Source: Cantharellus purpuraceus (taxonomy: Eukaryota > Basidiomycota > Agaricomycetes > Cantharellales > Hydnaceae). Taken from it: a stretch of DNA of 64,000 bases. The translations under genes and the position numbers were made by a program. The DNA lies in the NCBI GenBank assembly GCA_025174535.1, contig JALBUN010000020.1, forward strand, positions 434,001 to 498,000, written 5' to 3'. Below, piece by piece: positions 1-10,886 of this stretch (position 1 is the stretch's first letter; the number at the start of each line of letters is the position of its first letter). A model generated the notes under the pieces. It saw nothing but the letters and a program-made list of their open reading frames with translations, had not been told where the DNA came from and did not search any database.

Positions 1-957
1 GCTAAGTTGTTCGTTCTCCACATATTCTCTAAACATGGAGTCCCATCGCATGTCACATCCAATCGGCACTTGGAGTTCATGTCCTCCTTCTTCCACACAT
101 TAGGAAAGGCTCTCAACATGAAGCTTCACTTCACCTCCGGGTACCATCCCGAAGGAGATGGACAAACGGAACAAATGAATCAGTCCCTGGAACAATATCT
201 CTGAATCTATTGTAACTATCAACAGGACAACTGGGCTGATCTACTTCCGATCACAGAGTTTGCCTACAACAACACTCCAAACGCGACTACTGGCATCTCT
301 CCATTCGTTGCTAATAAAGGCTATCATCCAAACATCTCTGTCCACCCTGAGAAAGAACTTGCCTCCGCCAAAGCCCACCAATTTGTAACCGACCTTGATC
401 AACTACACCAACATCTCCAAGAAACCATCTCCGATGCCCAGAAACAATATCAAGTCTCCACAGACCAACACCACATTCCAGCTCCAGACCTGCAAATCGG
501 AGACAAAGTATTCTTTAAGGCCAAACATTTCTGGACCACCCATCCATCGAAGAAACTCTCGGAGAAATACTTAGGTCCTTATGAGGTCATTGCTCATGCA
601 GGCAGCAGGTCCTTCACCCTCCGCCTCCCTGACCACTTCCAAGCAGTTCATCCGGTCTTCCATATATCAATGCTTGAACCCGCAACTACAAATGAGATCT
701 CCGGTCGCACACAACCCCCACCTCCCCTGATCATCATTGAAGGAGACAATGAATATGAGATATCTGAGATCCTGGACTCGAAGATCGACCGTCAATACAA
801 GTGCAAGCTCCAGTACTTAGTCAAATGGACTGGATATGAAGGCACCGATGAAGAGTCCTCATGGATCTCTGTGTCCAAACTCGATCATGCATCCAAATCC
901 GTCCCCAACTTTCACTCCGCTTATCCAGACAAACCTGGCCCTCTTATGAATCTTTAA
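1..957 (+). pseudogene. Ty3/gypsy chromovirus pol, C-terminal part (integrase core end plus chromodomain)
   Basis: One frame is open from base 1 to the TAA at 955-957 except for a TGA at 202-204. It reads as the end of a Ty3-type integrase: the KHGVP block, the glutamate-bearing HPEGDGQTEQMNQ block, the GDKVFF and KLSEKYLGPYEV motifs, then a chromodomain (YEISEILDSK, LVKWTGY, SSWI) at about 755-900. Integrase inserts element DNA into the genome; chromodomains of chromoviruses steer insertion toward marked chromatin. Two lesions are visible: the in-frame stop, and an Asn (TSNRHLEF, about 55-75) where the family has its second catalytic Asp. The element is therefore dead in integration although the rest of the frame is well kept. 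The 5' part of pol lies outside the window. Confidence 0.92.
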
Positions 958-1985
958 GTTCAATTACTAATGCTAATTCTATTATTTTGCATCATCATTT
1001 TATTACAAGTCACAAGGAAAATTCCCAGCCTGCCCAAAAAACCCCAAACGAATATCACTCCACCTCATTTTTCTCCGCTCCAAAATTATAATCATTTTCA
1101 TTTTTATTTTTATACATCGTGTTTCCTTTTCCCCTTCCCCTTATCTACCTCAGGCTCTGTCTCCGACTCATCATCACTCTCTACATCTGACACCCAATCT
1201 TTCTCATCCCCCATGTCCGAATCCTCATCCAAAGGGGCCATGAACTTCCACAACTGATGTAACTCGACTGTCTGCTGACCCTCCAGAACCTCCTTCTGTT
1301 TCATCGTCTTCACCAAGTCCACTAGCAACCCCTCCGTCCACCAGAGGTGCTCTGACTGCAGGTTAACCAGCCGGATAAGCTGGCCCACGGTACTATTGGA
1401 CACGGAGATGTGCCCCGTACCTGCACCGGTTGTTGCCCCTTCCGATCCAACACCGCTACCCCCAGCTGCCACAGCACCTGTCTCCATCCGCTGCTTTTTG
1501 GTTGGACAACCTTCCGATTCTTTCTCTGCCCCTCCTTGTACCACTAGTCAGGGCTTGACGCTCCGACTCTGTGGATCAAACTTTCCATTGATCCTACACC
1601 CTCCTTTCCGACCCCAACAACGATCACAGGACTGAAGGCGGTGAGTTGGGCTGGTAGGCCACACACACTCCACGCCCGCATCATGACACAAGTCACAAGT
1701 TACACTGGGCCTGCCAAATGGCTCCACTGGAGCCAGAGCCTTGGGTGGTCTGCCCCTTCTCAACGCGGCCTCCAAGTGTTCCCTCTCCTCCTCCTTGTCC
1801 TGCTGTTCTGCTGCCGCCTTCTCCATCTCATGCTTGCAAAGCTGGATTGCTGACCTTGCGACACGCAGCTCCTTCTTACAGGTCACCAACACGCAACTCT
1901 CTGCCTTGCACCATATGACCCTCCGATCCGCCTCCCGCTTCTCCATATCAGCACTCAGGTACACCTTCAATGAAAAGACTGCGAC

Positions 1986-2101
1986 GTCGAGATTCTTCTT
2001 GGTGGTTGCGGCATAGAGCTCCGCCCTTTTGCGAGCCTCAACTGTCGAGATTCTTCTTGGTGGTTGCGGCATAGAGCTCCGCCCTTTTGTGAGCCTCAAC
2101 T
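1986..2101. repeat. 58-bp tandem duplication breaking the antisense ORF
   Basis: Two adjacent 58-bp units (1986-2043 and 2044-2101) differ at one base by eye (gcgagcc versus gtgagcc). 58 is not a multiple of three, so the duplication shifts the minus-strand frame. The peptide KRAELYAATTKKNLD appears at the end of one ORF and near the start of the next. The near-identity of the units indicates a recent event. Confidence 0.9.
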
Positions 2102-2599
2102 GCGGCTACCCAAGCCATCTCCTTGTAGCAATTTGAAGTTGGATCTGGCTCTGCATCCGTCCCAATGTCCACACCCGCCTCAGGCTCTACATTTGCATCG
2201 AGCCCCATATTGGCATCGGGATCCGCCTCCACCTCCACCCTCTCCGCCTCCGCCGCTTCATCTTTCTCAGCCGCACCCAACCCAAATAATGGCTGTACCC
2301 ACAGACGTAACGGCGAGTCAACTGCAGTGACAGTTGTCGGACGAGTTGTCTCCGTCCACATAACAGAGATTATGGCGACCTTGGGGGTCCCTGTCCATAT
2401 TGGCACACTCGGACTTCCTGGGTGGCTGGTTCCCCCTGCCCCGGTCACCTCCTCCTCTACCTCCATGGCGGCTTCTAGCTCGTGCGCCTGCTCCTCCACT
2501 TCCTTCAGTCTCACGGCCTCCATTGCAGCCGCAAGTTCCTTGACCCTGCAGGCTCTCTCGGCCTTCGCTTCCTCCTCTTTCCTTCTCTGTTCCATCTCT

Positions 2600-2757
2600 G
2601 CTGCCTCTTTCCGCCTCTGCTCCTCCTCCTCCTTCCGTCTCCATTCCGCCTCCTCCTCCTCCTTCCATCTCCGTTCCTCCTCCTCCTCCTCCTTCTGTCT
2701 CCGTTCCTCCTCCTCCTCCTCTTTCCATTTCCACTCCTCTTCCTCTTCCTTCCGTCA
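2600..2757. repeat. GAG/TCC-rich coding minisatellite
   Basis: Imperfect units of about 30-33 bp rich in TCC (plus strand) encode repeated R-R-x-K-E-E-E-E-E blocks on the minus strand. They form the coiled-coil segment of the opposite-strand ORF. The long glycine-rich and serine-rich ORFs in other frames here are shadows of this low-complexity DNA. Confidence 0.75.
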
Positions 2758-2955
2758 GGTCAAGAGCAACTGCTCAAGCTCGGCCACACTCATGCTTGCC
2801 AAAGGGTTTGACATTGTTGAGGATAAGACCTCAATCATGCCCCTCCTTTTATATGTCTCCAGACCTCCAGTATAACTCTGACTGCGCCCAACCGTCTCAC
2901 CTATTCAATCCACGGACATGAGGCCTCAGGGGCTCGGCCTTAAATGGAGAGATAC

Positions 2956-3012
2956 TGTTATGACTATATTCATTAATGCCCAGATCCCCATCTGATCCAC
3001 TCAGATCCCCGC
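2956..3012 (+). mobile_element. LTR1, truncated 3' LTR of the Ty3 chromovirus
   Basis: A purine-rich run (aaatggagagatac) acts as the likely polypurine tract, followed by the LTR1 start TGTTATGACTATATTC. After about 57 bp the LTR stops and unrelated R4 sequence begins near 3,020. This ties the LTR1 family, scattered across the first 27 kb, to the chromovirus at 1-957. Confidence 0.8.
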
Positions 3013-3023
3013 TGTTGGTTCGC

Positions 3024-3593
3024 TTAGACACTTGTTCAGAAATACAACAAATACGTATATACAACCTATTTTCCTCAAATTTTACACAATACACTTCAAT
3101 TCAAACTTATTTTCATATTTCAACATGATTCTCAAATTTTACACAATATACTAGATTAAAACATATTTTGATATTTTGGCATAATTCTCAAAAATAATTT
3201 TTTTTTCCCCATTTAGTGATGGCAACTCTCTTGAGGGAACATCCAAATATCATTGATTCTTTCTTATACAATACTTGTAACATAATTTAAACTATCTTTA
3301 ATCCCCACCTGGTATTTGTATATCTAAATATCCTATATAATACCAATTATATTAATACATACATTCCTATTATATCCATGTAAATGATTATGTTCATCTC
3401 AACCAAATATCTCATCTTTTAAAGTTTATTAAAATATAGAATACATGTTTATATTTATGAAAATTTCACACATCCGAAATCTTTTAAGATATCCAAATTG
3501 TAACTCCCTGGCTTTATGTATCATTGAAATTCTGATGTATATCTCATATACATCAGAATATTGTATACTGACATGATTCCAAACAAGCGTCTT
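3024..3593 (+). mobile_element. R4: AT-rich repeat with terminal inverted repeats (MITE-like)
   Basis: About 570 bp, very AT-rich, no coding potential. The left end TTAGACACTTGTTCAGAAAT resembles the reverse complement of the right end (TAAGACGCTTGTTTGGAATC, about 13 of 19 positions). A perfect 14-bp hairpin with a 3-bp loop lies at 3,529-3,559 and recurs in the other copies. Related copies lie at 25.5-26.6 kb in the opposite orientation. It has no ORF, so any transposase must come from elsewhere. The class is not certain. Confidence 0.55.
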
Positions 3594-4721
3594 ATGGAAT
3601 AGATCCTATAAGCCTGCACGCAACGGTCCTAGCAAACAGACGGTGTGTAACACAGTTGTTCAGCACTCCAAAGATCAATCAGGGGTAGGGGCAGCACTGA
3701 GTAATAGGAAAGTGGAATAGTGCTCTGTGGTTGGATGAGGATAGGAGCAAAAGATTGGTCCTGATGGCTGATTGTGCTCTGTGACTGGATAACAATGGGG
3801 AGCCCAGTTGGGAGGTATGTGAAAGCTGGTTTCAGAAGAAGCGACCTCTCGGTGGTGGAGGGAAATCTGATTGTTGAACCAAGGTGCTTTGCCTCAGTGT
3901 AGAGATGATGGATTGTGATATAGAGCGTAGAGTGTAGACTTAGAGCATGGACTTTGACTTTAGAGTGTTGGCTGAAAACTTGTTGATTGATTCCAAAGGC
4001 GAAAACTAGCACCCTTTTATATACAAATCCCCAGGGCACAACGACACAATATGAGGAGCAAATGATGCAATATGATGCAAGAAATGCTGATCAAGCCAGC
4101 TGATGAAGTGTGTGAAGTTGAACTACTAATGGGGAAATCATGGAGAAATGAAGTGACAGATAGGGGTAATCTTTGTAAGAATAGGAGGTGATGAGTAATA
4201 AAAAGAACCAAAAATAGAACAAGGATGAGTAAGTCATGTATGAATGAATTAAAAGATGAAACAGGGGTGAGTCATATAAAAGAACAATAGAAACATCCAC
4301 CAATACCATCTTCCCTACAGCTCCAAAGGTAAATCAACCCTGAGTCACATGAGGACTTCAGTCAGCATCCACAACAAATACTCCTTATTGTCTTAGTGAT
4401 CTGTCTCCATATGGTATCCCATTCCAAGGGTATTCAGTCCCTTTGCCTGACAGATTGAAGTGGGAGGATAGGTCGGTGATGGTGACTGAAATTCTACCTC
4501 ACGTTCGACTCTTCTATCCGTGTTATGATATAGAGGCGAAATGCCGAGGAATGTATATGGTTCAATGGAATTGTGAAAGAATATAGGATCGCCAATGGTA
4601 TAGGAGAGACATGGTGGGGATCTTGGATGTTGAAAGAGTTTTGGAAGTATTTTGACACATGGAGGTGGCTTAACATGCCCATGGAGCTCAGCATATTTTT
4701 GATAGTCCTCTGTGTCCAGAG
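3591..4721 (-). repeat. R3 direct repeat, copy 1, first part
   Basis: Matches 18,402 to about 19,557 almost base for base, starting from cttatggaatag. The copies differ by scattered substitutions and a few short indels. A TATA-like tatataaaagg lies on the minus strand near 4,015-4,025, before a CT-rich stretch, so the repeat may be promoter-bearing on that strand. Minus-strand ORFs (for example 3,629-4,039) have no recognisable domain. Copy 1 is interrupted at 4,721 by an LTR2 insertion and resumes at 6,142. The class of R3 is unknown. Confidence 0.75.
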
Positions 4722-6141
4722 TGTATGGGAACCACCTTTTCCATTTATGCAGCACCAATGTGCTATTCTTTGCTTTTCCATTCCTAAATATCCGCATATA
4801 TTTGATGCTTGTACCTGGAATGGACTTATTCAAATATTCTCTATTTTTCCATATTTTTTCGGGAATATTCCATGCAGAACTCAGCTCAGAATCATTTATT
4901 TCTGCTGAGCTACAGTTGTGGACCCATAGGCGCCCACAAACCTTCGCGCAGCCGGCTCTCCCCTTTTGGACCAGGCATTTGGCCTGAATTCAAGCTCAGA
5001 TGTCTCTGATCAATAAATATTCTGTAACTTAACAACCACAGCCTCTCAGGGCACTATTTTCCGTGGAGATCATCACATGACATGTGGCTATCCATGGCTG
5101 TGCAAACCAGTGCAGAAAACAGGGTGGACACCCTTCTTTTTGCCTGATCAGTGCCTAGCTCAGGGATCAGATCAGCTGATGGGTGATCAAATCAGGTGAT
5201 TGCCTTGGAATATTCTACCCCTTTCCATAACATTCTAGCTGTTTCCTTCTATTATTAGATAGAACTTTCCAGAACCATTATTCAGCTCCTGATCAGTGTT
5301 AGTGCTGTGATCAGATCCTGTGATTGGCTTGGAATATTCTACCCCTTTCTTCCACCTTCCACAACCTTCCAGTAGTTTCCATCTATTAATAGGTAGAATA
5401 TTCCAGAAGCATTAGTCAGCCCCTGTAAATACAATATATAAGGAGGCCATTCTGCCTCTGAAAGAATAACATATCATCATATTCTACCCATCTTCTGCAC
5501 ACCAGTGTGACTAGAGTGACATACAGTGTCATCCTCTATCTCAGTAACTGTTGATTACCAGTTCAAGGATCTTTTACAGTTGTGTAACTGTACTTGATTG
5601 CACTTCAAGTAGTGATATTCCTGCTTTGGGCGTGAGTGTAGTATCTGCCTCACGTGACTACGAATCTACAGGGTGAGATTGTCTGTCGATAGTCCTGCCA
5701 TTAGTGCTCTTGTTTAAGTAACTAGTGTGTACTGCCTTTGCAGAGCATTAGAAGCTTGAACTCGTGTGAAGCAGTTGCTAGACTACTTCACACATCGCTG
5801 TTACCCGCTTCTGAGTGCCACTGGTTGGACGGTTGGATTCATCCACCTACTTCCTTTAGCCTCTAAGTGCATTCCCCTCTTTTTGGAATATCTGGACCCC
5901 TAAGCGTCCGTGAACTCTAGACTCTGGAAGTCTTATTCATTTCTTGCTGCTAAGAAACGTATTACCTTTCTGCGTATAGTCTGCATTGACCAATACAAAG
6001 GATTGTAACCAAAGTACAAACGTTAAATCGTTTCTGGAGTTGTGCTGCAGCAGGGTTTGATATTCTTCTCAGCTGTTCATTCACGGAATTGTGGTGATTT
6101 AGAGTTTGCCCTAACACCATAATTTTGCGGGTTCCAAAACA
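4722..6141 (+). mobile_element. LTR2, long form, solo LTR with target-site duplication
   Basis: Starts TGTATGGGAACC and ends GGTTCCAAAACA, so it has TG...CA ends with short inverted termini. It is flanked by CAGAG at 4,717-4,721 and 6,142-6,146. The unoccupied site is present in R3 copy 2 near 19,555 (ccagagactagtg), which proves a clean 1,420-bp insertion. A TATA-like aatatataagg lies at about 5,432-5,442. Compared with the short form (10,887-11,461) it has about 845 extra bases between roughly 4,836 and 5,690. Confidence 0.85.
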
Positions 6142-6414
6142 CAGAGACTAGTGTGACATATTATTAGAAGAGATGTTGGAGAGGGGAATAGAATTGGAAG
6201 CCATGTGAATGATGATGAAAGGATCAGTGTGAATAGAAGGCTGATAATGATCAATGGCAATGAAACACAAGTGATGATCGATGGCTAGAATTAGAGACTG
6301 AGGTGGAGAGGGAGTTGCGGCACTATTTAAAAGTTGATATGAAAAGACGCTGGCAGAGTTGGACTGTCAGAGTGGTTCGATATACATCCTCGATGCATCC
6401 TGGCTCATCACCGC
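6142..6414 (-). repeat. R3 direct repeat, copy 1, second part
   Basis: Continues R3 after the LTR2 insertion and matches about 19,555-19,824 up to the shared end (catcaccgc versus cgtcaccgc). It is followed at once by LTR1 sequence. Confidence 0.75.
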
Positions 6415-6885
6415 GCATATGAAATCTATACTCCATTTGGAAACCGCCACGTCTCCATCTACCTGTCCGATTGTCACTGCCGATTCTGCCCATCCATCTC
6501 CAGTTCTGATTGATGCATCAGCATCACCATAGGAACCCAGACATCTGTCCCCATCAGACTCGGACATACTCATGTAAGGCCGTCAGCCTTGGAGACCCAT
6601 CACCGGAGTAATTATTATTAGATTTCAAATATGTATTTAACTTATCCGACTGGGGACTTCATTCCCCAGTTCAAATATTGAATCATGCCTAGTTCCTAAG
6701 TCCAATCCTAACTCTCTAAGTCATACTCCATCTCTGAAATCTCAGACACTGGTATTAGTGAGGGCACAGCACATAAGCTGAAGCCAAGTCTGTTCCAACC
6801 CCCACAACATTCTCCGACTCCAATGAAACCTCCAACCCAACCTCCAACCCAATCTCCAACCCCCAATCGGACCTAGTGTGTAACA
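6415..6885 (+). mobile_element. LTR1 copy, 5'-truncated
   Basis: LTR1 sequence from the internal gcatatgaaatctatactcc block to the terminal cctagtgtgtaaca. The first 50-60 bp are missing where it abuts R3. It includes the conserved ggggacttcattccccag dyad and two to three copies of the 12-bp caaccc/aatctc unit. To its right lies pol sequence in the opposite orientation, so the LTR and the neighbouring coding remnant are not a normal element. Confidence 0.8.
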
Positions 6886-7970
6886 TCTGCGGTGTGGGGT
6901 ATTGGGTATTGGTCTTTCTTGGTGATCTTGTTGAGTCCAAAGAAGTTGATGCATAGATGGAGTGATCTGTCCTTTTTACAGACAAATAGGACCGGAGCTC
7001 CATGGGGGGATAGGGATGGGCAGATGAAGCCTGTGGCCAAGTTCTCGTCTATGAATGTTTGGAGAGCCAGTAGCTCTTTTTGGGATAGCAAGTAGATAGG
7101 GCCAAGTGGAGGGGTGGAGTTGTCATTCAACTCAATCTTGAGATCATATGGTCAGTGTTCCACTAGGGAGTTGGCTTTAGACTTGCTGAACACATCGGCA
7201 AACTCATGATACTCCTTAGGAACATGTTCCCAATAATGGGTGTCGATGAATTGGGCGAGCTTGCAAAGGTTTACCAAAGCATCTGGCTTACCAATGCATG
7301 ATATCCCGTCCTTGATGTGGGATGGGTGACCAACGTAAAATTGGCATCAGAGTGTGGTGTCACCCCATTGGACTTTTGGGGCTAGCTGCTGGAAACTCAC
7401 AATGTATTTTGCAATTTTGTGATTTTCCTTCATCTGAAGTCAATCAAGTTCATTCTTGGCATTGGCCTCAGGGTTGTAAGGACCAAAATTGGTCCAAAGT
7501 TTGGAGACAAAGTCAGAGTAGTCTTCTGACCATACCGGGTCATCAGAGTCATCCATGAGTGCTGGCTCAAAGTAGTCCAGTGCGGTGCCCTTGAGATAGG
7601 ACATGGCAAAGGTGACCTTCGCCCGATTGGATGTGAACGCATTGGGGCAGTCATGGAAATTCAACTGGCATTGCACCAAGAATGGCTGGAGCTTTTGTGG
7701 ATCGGAGCCATCAAATGGGTCAGGTTCCCGGACCTTGGTCTGGGACTTAGGGGCTTGTGGGGTGCAGATGCTGCTGGCAAGCAGGGAGATGGCTTGTGCC
7801 AGATTTGGGGAGGGCAGAGTGTCATCCTCTTCATTGACGGCCTCTATGTGGTCCATCGGTTCTTGACCTCAGGGATGGTGTCTATGCTGGGAGTGGGCAC
7901 CTCGATGGTTTGTGCGTTTGGAATTGGCGGTGGATTGTGGCATTGGTAGGAGTGAGTATGGCAGTTTGAA
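6886..7970 (-). pseudogene. Ty3/gypsy gag fused to reverse-transcriptase N-terminus by internal deletion
   Basis: On the minus strand, gag capsid sequence is read from about 7,860 down to 7,300 (DPFDGSDPQKLQPFLVQC; FAMSYLKGTALDYFEPAL; KLWTNFGPYN). It continues in a neighbouring frame as YIVSFQQLAPKVQWGDT. It then passes straight into the segment before reverse transcriptase (HEFADVFSK) and the RT start ([26 protein letters not shown]) at 7,130-6,886. Nucleocapsid and protease are missing and at least two stops or frame changes occur. The RT is cut after its first motifs by the LTR1 copy. Gag packages the element RNA; RT copies it. This is an internally deleted, dead copy. Confidence 0.85.
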
Positions 7971-7975
7971 TATAC

Positions 7976-8490
7976 TGTTAGGCACTAGGTCCGATTGGGG
8001 GTTGGAGATTGGGTTGGAGTCAGAGCGGGAATCAGGGTGCATCATGGGGGTTGGAACAGACTTGGCTTCAGCTTATGTGCTGCACCTTCACTAATACCGG
8101 TGTCTGAGATTTTGGAGACAGAGTACAACTTAGATAGTTAGGATTGAACTTAGGAACTAGGCGTGATTCAATGTTTGAACTGGGGATGAAGTCCCCAGTC
8201 AGGCAACTTAAATACATATTTGAAATCTAATAATAATTACTCCAGTGATGGGTCTCCGAGGCTGACAGCCTTACATGAGTATGTCTGAGTCCGACAGGGA
8301 TGGATGTCCAGGTTCCTATGGTGATGCTGATGCATCAATCGGAACTGGAGATGGATGGGTGAGATTTGGCAGTGACAATTGGACAGATAAATGGAGACAT
8401 GATGGTTTCCAAATGGAGTATAGATTTCATATGCATGGGGATCTGAGTGGATCAGATGGGGATCTGGGCATTAATGAATATAGTCATAAC
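7976..8490 (-). mobile_element. LTR1 copy, reverse orientation, first of a tandem pair
   Basis: Begins tgttaggcactaggtcc (reverse complement of the LTR end) and ends tagtcataac, directly against the next LTR1 start. It lies at the 5' side of the minus-strand gag remnant and could be its 5' LTR. Confidence 0.8.
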
Positions 8491-9041
8491 TGTTACGCAC
8501 TAGGTCCAATTGGGGGTCAGAGATTGGGTCAGAGATTGGGTTGGAGATTGGGTTGGAGATTGGGTCGGAGGTTGGGTCGGAGTTGGAGCACGTCGTGGGG
8601 GTCAGGACGGACTTGGCTTCAGCTTATGTGCTGCGCCCTCACTAATACCGGTGTCTGAGATTTCAGAGACGGAGTATGACTTAGAGAGTTAGGATTGGAC
8701 TTAGGAACTAGGTGTGATTCAATATTCAAACTGGGGAATGAAGTCCCCAGTCGGGCAACTTAAATACATATTTTGAAATCTAATAATAATTACTCTGGTG
8801 ATGGGTCTCCGAGGCTGATGGCCTTACATGAGTATGTCTGAGTCCGACAGGGATGGATGTCCAGGTTCCTATGGTGATGCTGATGCATCAATCAGAACCG
8901 GAGATGGATGGGCGGAATCAGTGGTGACGATCGGACAGGTAGATGGAGATGGCGGTTTCCAAATGGAGTATAGATTTCATATGCGCGGGGATCTGAGTGG
9001 ATCAGACAGGGATCTGGACATTAATGAATATAGTCATAACA
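8491..9041 (-). mobile_element. LTR1 copy, reverse orientation, second of a tandem pair
   Basis: Begins tgttacgcactagg and ends tagtcataaca. It is longer than other LTR1 copies because of extra 12-bp units (gggttggagatt and variants) at 8,513-8,590. LTR-to-LTR tandems without internal sequence usually arise by recombination. Confidence 0.8.
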
Positions 9042-10519
9042 ATAACACAGAGGCAAAATGGCCTCCTTATATATTGTATTTACAGAGGCTGACTATCTAC
9101 CTATTAATAGATGGAAACTACTGGAAGGTAGTGGAAGGTGGAAGAAAGGGGTAGAATATTCCAAGCCAATCACCTGATCTGTCCATCAATCACCTGCTCT
9201 GATCCCTGAACTAGGCACTGATCAGGTAAAAAGGAGGGTATCCACCCTGTTTTCTGCACTGGTTTGCACAGCCATGGATAGCCACATCTCAGGTGATGAT
9301 CTCCACAGAAAATTGTGCCCTGAGAGGCTGTGGTTGTCAAGATACAGATTATTTATTGATCAGAGACATCTGAGCTTGAATTCAGGCCAAATGCCTGGTC
9401 CAAAGGTAGAGAGCTGGCTGTGTTAAGGTTTGTGGGCACCTATGGGTCCACAACTGTAGCACAGCAGAATAAGAGCATTCTGGGCCAAGTTCTGCATGGA
9501 ATATTCCTGAAAAAATATGGAAAAATAGAGAATATTTGTCGACAGAAAATCTCACCCTGTAGATTTGTAGTCACGTGAGGCAGATACTACACTCACGCCC
9601 AAAGCAGGAATATCACTACTTTGAGTGCAATCAAGTACAGTTACACAACTGTAAAAGATCCTTGAACTGGTAATCAACAGTTACTGAGATAGAGGATGAC
9701 ACTGTATGTCACTCTAGTCACACTGGTGTGAAGAAGATGGGTAGAATATGTTGGATATGTTCCTATTTCAGAGGCAGAATGGCCTCCTTATATATTGTAT
9801 TTACAGGGGCTGACTAATGCTTCTGGAATATTCTACCTATTAATAGATGGAAACTACTGGAAGGTTGTGGAAGGTGGAAGAAAGGGGTAGAATATTCCAA
9901 GCCAATCACAGGTTCTGATCACAGCACTAACACTGATCAGGAGCTGAATAATGGTTCTGGAAAGTTCTATCTAATAATAGAGGGAAACAGCTAGAATGTT
10001 ATGGAAAGGGGTAGAATATTCTAAGGCAATCACCTGATTTGATCACCCATCAGCTGATCTGATCCCTGAGCTAGGCACTGATCAGGCAAAAAGAAGGGTG
10101 TCCACCCTGTTTTCTGCACTGGTTTGCACAGCCATGGATAGCCACATCTCAGGTGATGATCTCCACAGAAAATTGTGCCCTGAGAGGCTGTGGTTGTTAA
10201 GTTACAGAATATTTATTGATCAGAGACATCTGAGCTTGAATTCAGGCCGAATGCCTGGTCCAAAAGGGGAGAGCCGGCTGCGCGAAGGTTAGTGGGCGCC
10301 TATGGGTCCACAACTGTAGCACAGCAGAAATAAATCATTCTGAGCTGAGTTCTGCATGGAATATTCCTGAAAAAATATGGAAAAATAGAGAATATTTGAT
10401 TAAGTCCATTCCAGGTACAAGCAACAAATATATGCTGATATTTAGGAATGGAAAAGCAAAGAATAGCACATTGGTGCTGCATAAATGGAATTTGATAGGG
10501 AAAAGGTGGTTCCCATACA
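9042..10519 (-). mobile_element. LTR2, reverse orientation, with tandemly repeated internal module
   Basis: Read on the minus strand from 10,519 it starts TGTATGGGAACC like other LTR2 copies. It then carries the module of about 850 bp that is absent from the short LTR2: a full unit at 9,538 to about 10,397, and a second truncated unit at 9,042-9,537. The units join at gtcgac (9,538-9,543). The end toward 9,042 is truncated against LTR1. The outer end is followed by AATGG (10,520-10,524), the complement of the CCATT after the LTR2 copy at 11,461. Confidence 0.75.
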
Positions 10520-10621
10520 AATGGAGACATGATGGTTCCCAAATGGAGTATAGATTTCATATCTGTGGGGATCTGAGTGGATCGGACGGGGATCTGGGCA
10601 TTAATGAATATAGTCATAACA
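10520..10621 (-). mobile_element. 5' fragment of an LTR1 split by LTR2 and inverted
   Basis: About 100 bp identical in kind to the start of LTR1, in reverse orientation. Its LTR start is followed by gatgt (10,622-10,626), the complement of the ACATC found after the LTR1 3' fragment at 11,905. The two pieces are halves of one LTR1 insertion. Confidence 0.8.
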
Positions 10622-10886
10622 GATGTAATACTCAGCACCCCATTCCTATGAAAGCTAGGAATATGCCTGGACTTAAATGGCCCGGGCCAAATTATGATGG
10701 GAACTGAAGAGGTCCCTACCAATAAAGAGCATAATACCGATGCTCTTCATACCCCATCATGGGGTATAAACTCAATACAAAGAAGGAGTACTGGCGTGAA
10801 TAAATGATGCCAAGGGAGTAACTCTAAACATGAGCTACCCACAATGCAGTCCTTCCCAAAAGAAGGACTAGACTCAGTAAAGGACC
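10622..10886 (-). mobile_element. Displaced, inverted fragment of the hairpin-rich LTR3-type element
   Basis: No long ORF. It contains several perfect hairpins: AAGAGCAT/ATGCTCTT (10,725-10,747), ATACCCCAT/ATGGGGTAT with a 1-base loop (10,749-10,767), AGTCCTTC/GAAGGACT and the palindrome tggcccgggcca. Its left edge, reverse complemented, joins the sequence at 11,906 through the shared ACATC. It therefore belongs to the element to the right of 11,905. Confidence 0.65.

Larger units (their letters stand above)
1110..2814 (-). pseudogene. Opposite-strand accessory ORF of the Ty3 element, coiled-coil and Cys-rich, broken
   Basis: Lies antisense between pol and the 3' LTR. The start (2814-2812) gives MSNPLASMSVAELEQLLLT; a TGA follows at 2757-2755. 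In the same frame comes a long E/K/R-rich coiled coil (2754-2480), then an acidic Asp/Glu/Ala stretch. A 58-bp tandem duplication (1986-2101) shifts the frame. The next frame (from about 2099) carries a second coiled coil and two cysteine clusters (CDLCHDAGVEC and CDRCWGRKGGC). A TGA at 1550-1548 interrupts it before a Ser/Gly/acidic tail ending KRKHDV at 1110. Similar Cys-rich coiled-coil proteins occur in agaricomycete repeats; I know no established function. Two stops and one frameshift make this copy non-functional as it stands. Confidence 0.7.

Noticed and set aside
2318..2734. Gly-rich and Ser-rich long ORFs in the GAG/TCC repeat
   Set aside because: Frame shadows of a low-complexity coding repeat; the coherent frame is the E/K/R-rich one on the minus strand.
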